Shown here piece by piece: positions 15,834-18,279 of a stretch of 18,279 nucleotides of DNA. Source of the DNA: DASPKW01 sp038244055. GTDB lineage: Bacteria; Planctomycetota; Phycisphaerae; Tepidisphaerales; Tepidisphaeraceae. A program made the translations under genes and the position numbers. The notes under the pieces are model-generated. The model saw nothing but the letters and a program-made list of their open reading frames with translations. It did no database searches and was not told the origin of the DNA. Each line of letters opens with the position of its first letter. Position 1 is the first letter of the stretch. The stretch covers positions 1-18,279 of the forward strand of contig JBBRTW010000096.1 in NCBI GenBank assembly GCA_038244055.1, in the 5' to 3' direction.

Positions 15834-15950
15834 GGGTGGCATGGGTAAGGCTCTAGGGCCTTACCCGTGGGGCACCCCTGCTCGAAAAATTCTCGAACGA
15901 CATTCCAGTCACCTCACGGGTAAGGCCTTAGAGCCTTACCCATGCCACCC
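15834..15950. repeat. REPIN-like paired palindromic element
   Basis: Two 36-base arms, 15834-15869 and 15915-15950, are inverted copies of each other with one mismatch, separated by a 45-base spacer. Each arm is itself a hairpin: GGGTAAGGC and GCCTTACCC around a 6-base centre. Each arm has the head GGGTGGCATGGG and ends in CCCGTG, like the single copy at 642-678. Two REP-type palindromes in inverse orientation make a REPIN-like unit, which in other bacteria is copied by RAYT (TnpA_REP) transposases; none is present here. It fills the whole gap between two co-directional glycosyltransferase genes, 7 bases after the stop of one and 8 bases before the ATG of the next, so it may attenuate or stabilise the transcript there. 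Confidence 0.88.
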
Positions 15951-15956
15951 AATGCT

Positions 15957-16937
15957 CTATACGCGCAACGGCTTGAGCAGAATGCTCAGCGCATCGCTCA
16001 CATTCTTATATCGATCCGGATCCGAGCGCCGCTTTCCCGTTAATACCATTTTCACCTTTTTCAGTCCAAGCGCGATCACGTCGCAGCCGCGGATCATCCA
16101 CGCGGCGGCCGTGCCGTAGCACTTTTTCTGCACCTGGTAGCGCGCCTGCCACATGTAGATGTTCTTGAGCTTGCCGCTGACGCGCGTGGGATCGGAGGAT
16201 GAGCCGCCGATGTGCGTGATCGCGACGGTCGGATCGTAGTGAACGCGCCAGCCGTGCTTGTGGAAGCGGAAGCAGAACTCGATGTCTTCGCCGTAGAAGA
16301 AAAATGAATGATCCAGCCCGCCGCCGATCTCATCCAGCGCCGTCCGCCGCATGAACATGAATGCCCCGCCCAGCCAGTCCACATCGCGTTTCTTCTTCAG
16401 CAGTTCTTCGGGGATATCGTAAATATCGGCCCAGCGGAATCGCGCCGGCCAGACCCAGGGCAGGCCGAAGGAGCAGATGGCCTGCTTGGCCGGCGTGGGG
16501 AAATCGCGGGTGACGTTCTGGAGCGAGCCGTCGGCGTTGAGCAACTGGCACGACATCACGCCGATCGACGGATCGGCCTGCATCATCGCGTGGCAGTATT
16601 TCAGCGCCCCGGCATGGATGAGCGTATCGGAATTGAGCAGCAGCATCCACGGCGTTTGCTTGAACCGCGCATCGGTGTTGAGCAGGTCCAACGCTGCGTT
16701 GTTGCCTCCGGCGAAGCCCCGGTTATCCGGCAGGGCCAGCAGCTCGGCCCACTCGCCCCAGCCGTTTTTCGCGATCGCCTCGGCGATGGTCCGCGCTGAA
16801 TCATCGCCCGAGCCATTTTCCACGACGATGGCGCGCGTGCCGGGGACTTCGCCCAGCTTGTCCTGAAGCGACTCGAGACAGTCCACCGTCAGCCGCGCCG
16901 TACGGTAGTTGAGGATGACGATCAGGAGTTGGGTCAT
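15957..16937 (-). CDS. GT2 glycosyltransferase, WbbL-like (rhamnosyltransferase type)
   Basis: 326 residues with the full signature of the WbbL branch of GT2. ILNYRT at 8-13 opens the domain, VVENGSGDDS at 38-47 is the nucleotide-binding loop, NRGFAGGNN at 72-80 is characteristic, and LNSDT at 101-105 carries the metal-binding acidic residue. DWLGGAFMFMRRTALDEIGG at 187-206 and FFYGEDIEFCFR at 213-224 hold the catalytic acid region. Members often transfer L-rhamnose from dTDP-rhamnose to a lipid-linked acceptor, but the sugar cannot be read from sequence alone. The ATG at 16937 comes one base after the TGA of the upstream GT4 (TGACATG), so translation is likely coupled. The REPIN-like element starts 7 bases after its stop. 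Confidence 0.92.
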   Translation of the reverse strand: MTQLLIVILNYRTARLTVDCLESLQDKLGEVPGTRAIVVENGSGDDSARTIAEAIAKNGWGEWAELLALPDNRGFAGGNNAALDLLNTDARFKQTPWMLLLNSDTLIHAGALKYCHAMMQADPSIGVMSCQLLNADGSLQNVTRDFPTPAKQAICSFGLPWVWPARFRWADIYDIPEELLKKKRDVDWLGGAFMFMRRTALDEIGGGLDHSFFFYGEDIEFCFRFHKHGWRVHYDPTVAITHIGGSSSDPTRVSGKLKNIYMWQARYQVQKKCYGTAAAWMIRGCDVIALGLKKVKMVLTGKRRSDPDRYKNVSDALSILLKPLRV

Positions 16938-16938
16938 G

Positions 16939-18189
16939 TCAGAGCATTTGCGGGATTGGATTCATTTCAGCCGAAGTTGTGGGCACGATTCCGGCGGCGC
17001 TCAACACGGTTTTCAGCGTCGTCGCCCATCCGCGCTCCGGATCGTAGAACTGGCCCTGGGCGGCGTGGCACGCGGCGGTCTTGGCCCGGTAAAATTCCAG
17101 ATCGTCGCAGAGCTTGAGAATCGCATCGCCGTACCCCTGCACATCATCGGGCTTGACCTCCACCACCGCATCGCGGACGTAATCCAGCGCCGGGCATATG
17201 TCCGAAGTGATCACCGGCCGGCCGCTCAGGACGCCCTCGGCAACCACCTGGTTGAAGCCTTCGATGAAATCGCTGGTCGTCGGCACGACCACGACATGGG
17301 CGCGGGCGTACATCTCGCGCATCGTGGGCTTGTTGCAGTGGCCATGGCAGCGGAACTGCGCGGTGAGCGCCGCGGCCTCGACGGCCGACCGTAGCTCGGC
17401 CAGAGCCCCCCCTGAACCGCACAGGTCAAATTCGATGTCGGTCCGACCCGCCGCCTGGAAGCGCCTGGCGATTTCCAGCAGGTCAAACACGCCCTTGTTT
17501 CGCTCGATGCGTCCGGCGTAGAAAACGCGGAACGGCTTGCGGGCCTGCGAAGGCTCGCCCAGATCGGCGAACTGCTCGCGCCGATAGGAGGGCAGGAATT
17601 CGTAGACCGGCTTCTGCTTCCCTTTGGCGATTTGATCGAGTTGCGCGGTAATGTCGTGCGAGGCCGACATGATTCCCGAAGTGGTCTTCGTGAAAAACTT
17701 GCGGTTCAGCTTGTTCACGAGCCGGTGCATTCCGCTGGGGCGATGACCTTTGCGCCAGATGACGCAGTGCATGGTTGGAATCACCTTGATTCCCAGCAGG
17801 CGCGCCAACCGAAACGAAAACCAGTGGGCGGTGCCGCAGACGATGATCATCACATCCGCGCGAAACCACCAGGCTTTCCAAAGCAGTCGCAGCCCCGACC
17901 AGACCTGTCCGAGGTGATAAAGAAGCCCGCCGCGGTTCTGAAATGGCGTCGGCCTGTGCTCGATCCGGAAATGGCCGTCGAGAAGCTTCCCCGGCATCGA
18001 GCTTGATGAAATAACGTAAGCCTCCGCGCCCAGTTCCCGGCAGACATCGTAGAACTGCCCCGAGTAGGTCATTGAAACCTGGGATGGATCATCCCGGCCG
18101 GCGCGCCAATGCCCATAAGTTCCCAGCACGTCGCCGGGACCCGCCGCGTAGAAGATTCTTAAAGGTTGCTGCCCCATGGCGGTTTTCAT
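16939..18189 (-). CDS. GT4 glycosyltransferase
   Basis: 416 residues from the ATG at 18189, or 412 from the in-frame ATG at 18177. AGGA precedes the second ATG by about 11 bases and directly abuts the first, so the later start is slightly better supported. The N-terminal domain has RIFYAAGPGDVLGTY at 11-25 and SGQFYDVCRELGAE at 43-56. The C-terminal donor domain has FYAGRIERNKG at 223-233, CGSGG at 257-261 and the EX7E pair E310/E318 in FIEGFNQVVAEG. A hydrophobic patch near 112-135 may attach it to the membrane. Donor and acceptor are unknown. It is the first - strand gene seen here, and the upstream 90 bp contain a possible promoter, so it may begin the transcript. Confidence 0.88.
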   Translation of the reverse strand: MKTAMGQQPLRIFYAAGPGDVLGTYGHWRAGRDDPSQVSMTYSGQFYDVCRELGAEAYVISSSSMPGKLLDGHFRIEHRPTPFQNRGGLLYHLGQVWSGLRLLWKAWWFRADVMIIVCGTAHWFSFRLARLLGIKVIPTMHCVIWRKGHRPSGMHRLVNKLNRKFFTKTTSGIMSASHDITAQLDQIAKGKQKPVYEFLPSYRREQFADLGEPSQARKPFRVFYAGRIERNKGVFDLLEIARRFQAAGRTDIEFDLCGSGGALAELRSAVEAAALTAQFRCHGHCNKPTMREMYARAHVVVVPTTSDFIEGFNQVVAEGVLSGRPVITSDICPALDYVRDAVVEVKPDDVQGYGDAILKLCDDLEFYRAKTAACHAAQGQFYDPERGWATTLKTVLSAAGIVPTTSAEMNPIPQML

Positions 18190-18220
18190 CCTGTTCGCGA
18201 TCGCCGGAAGCGACTATTAC

Positions 18221-18250
18221 ACTATATCACAAGACCCGCGCCTCACCCAA
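18221..18250 (-). promoter_or_regulatory. Possible sigma70-type promoter of the glycosyltransferase operon
   Basis: On the - strand TTGGGT (18250-18245) and TATAGT (18226-18221) are separated by 18 bases, a passable -35/-10 arrangement. The -10 lies about 32 bases before the first candidate ATG at 18189. The region is AT-richer than the genes around it. No operator or terminator was seen in the remaining bases to 18279. The call rests only on matching a consensus derived from other phyla, so it is weak. Confidence 0.3.
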
Positions 18251-18279
18251 TCTTTCCCTCCGAATCTGTAATCCACTCC

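Overview
The window is 18.3 kb of GC-rich DNA carrying most of an exopolysaccharide (EPS) assembly locus of the exosortase-associated type. It probably comes from a member of Planctomycetota, perhaps near Phycisphaerae. This is inferred from the overall gene style: an initiating sugar transferase with an unusual soluble N-terminal region, an exosortase/EpsI pair inside a glycosyltransferase cluster, and high GC with frequent CGATCG. No rRNA or marker gene is present to prove it. No tRNA, rRNA, CRISPR array, transposase or phage gene was seen.

Layout, left to right. Bases 1-696 hold the 3' part of an extended short-chain dehydrogenase on the + strand. Everything else is on the - strand and read right to left. 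In transcription order: a GT4 glycosyltransferase (18189-16939), a WbbL-like GT2 (16937-15957), a paired inverted-repeat element (15834-15950), a second GT4 (15826-14666), a left-handed beta-helix acetyltransferase (14697-13981), a SAM methyltransferase (13974-13231), a membrane GT2 (13142-12087), a third GT4 of clearly lower GC (12029-10743), a 1067-residue fusion of GT2, GT26 (WecG/TagA) and a degenerate nucleotidyltransferase/beta-helix region (10602-7399), an exosortase (7238-6282), an EpsI-family protein (6171-5485), a Wzc-like co-polymerase/ATPase (5488-3176), the initiating polyprenyl-phosphate sugar transferase (3123-1570) and a putative lipoprotein alpha/beta hydrolase (1467-709). No gene-free gap exceeds about 160 bp.

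Working model (inference). The sugar transferase loads the first sugar-phosphate on a polyprenyl carrier. The GT4, GT2 and GT26 enzymes extend the unit, and the acetyltransferase and methyltransferase decorate it. The Wzc-like protein governs chain length and export, and the exosortase/EpsI pair processes sorting-signal surface proteins. No Wzx flippase, Wzy polymerase, Wza-type outer-membrane exporter or PEP-CTERM-like substrate is visible, so the locus probably continues outside the window.

The most notable observations are: (1) a repeat family (a single copy at 642-678 and an inverted pair at 15834-15950) with a shared 13-15 base head and hairpins whose stems differ by paired changes, resembling REP/REPIN elements; (2) the three-part fusion, whose third part looks like a catalytically dead nucleotidyltransferase; (3) a BY-kinase-like ATPase with no C-terminal tyrosines; (4) an initiating transferase with a soluble N-terminal region ending in beta-helix-like sequence; (5) a compositionally foreign GT4 gene.
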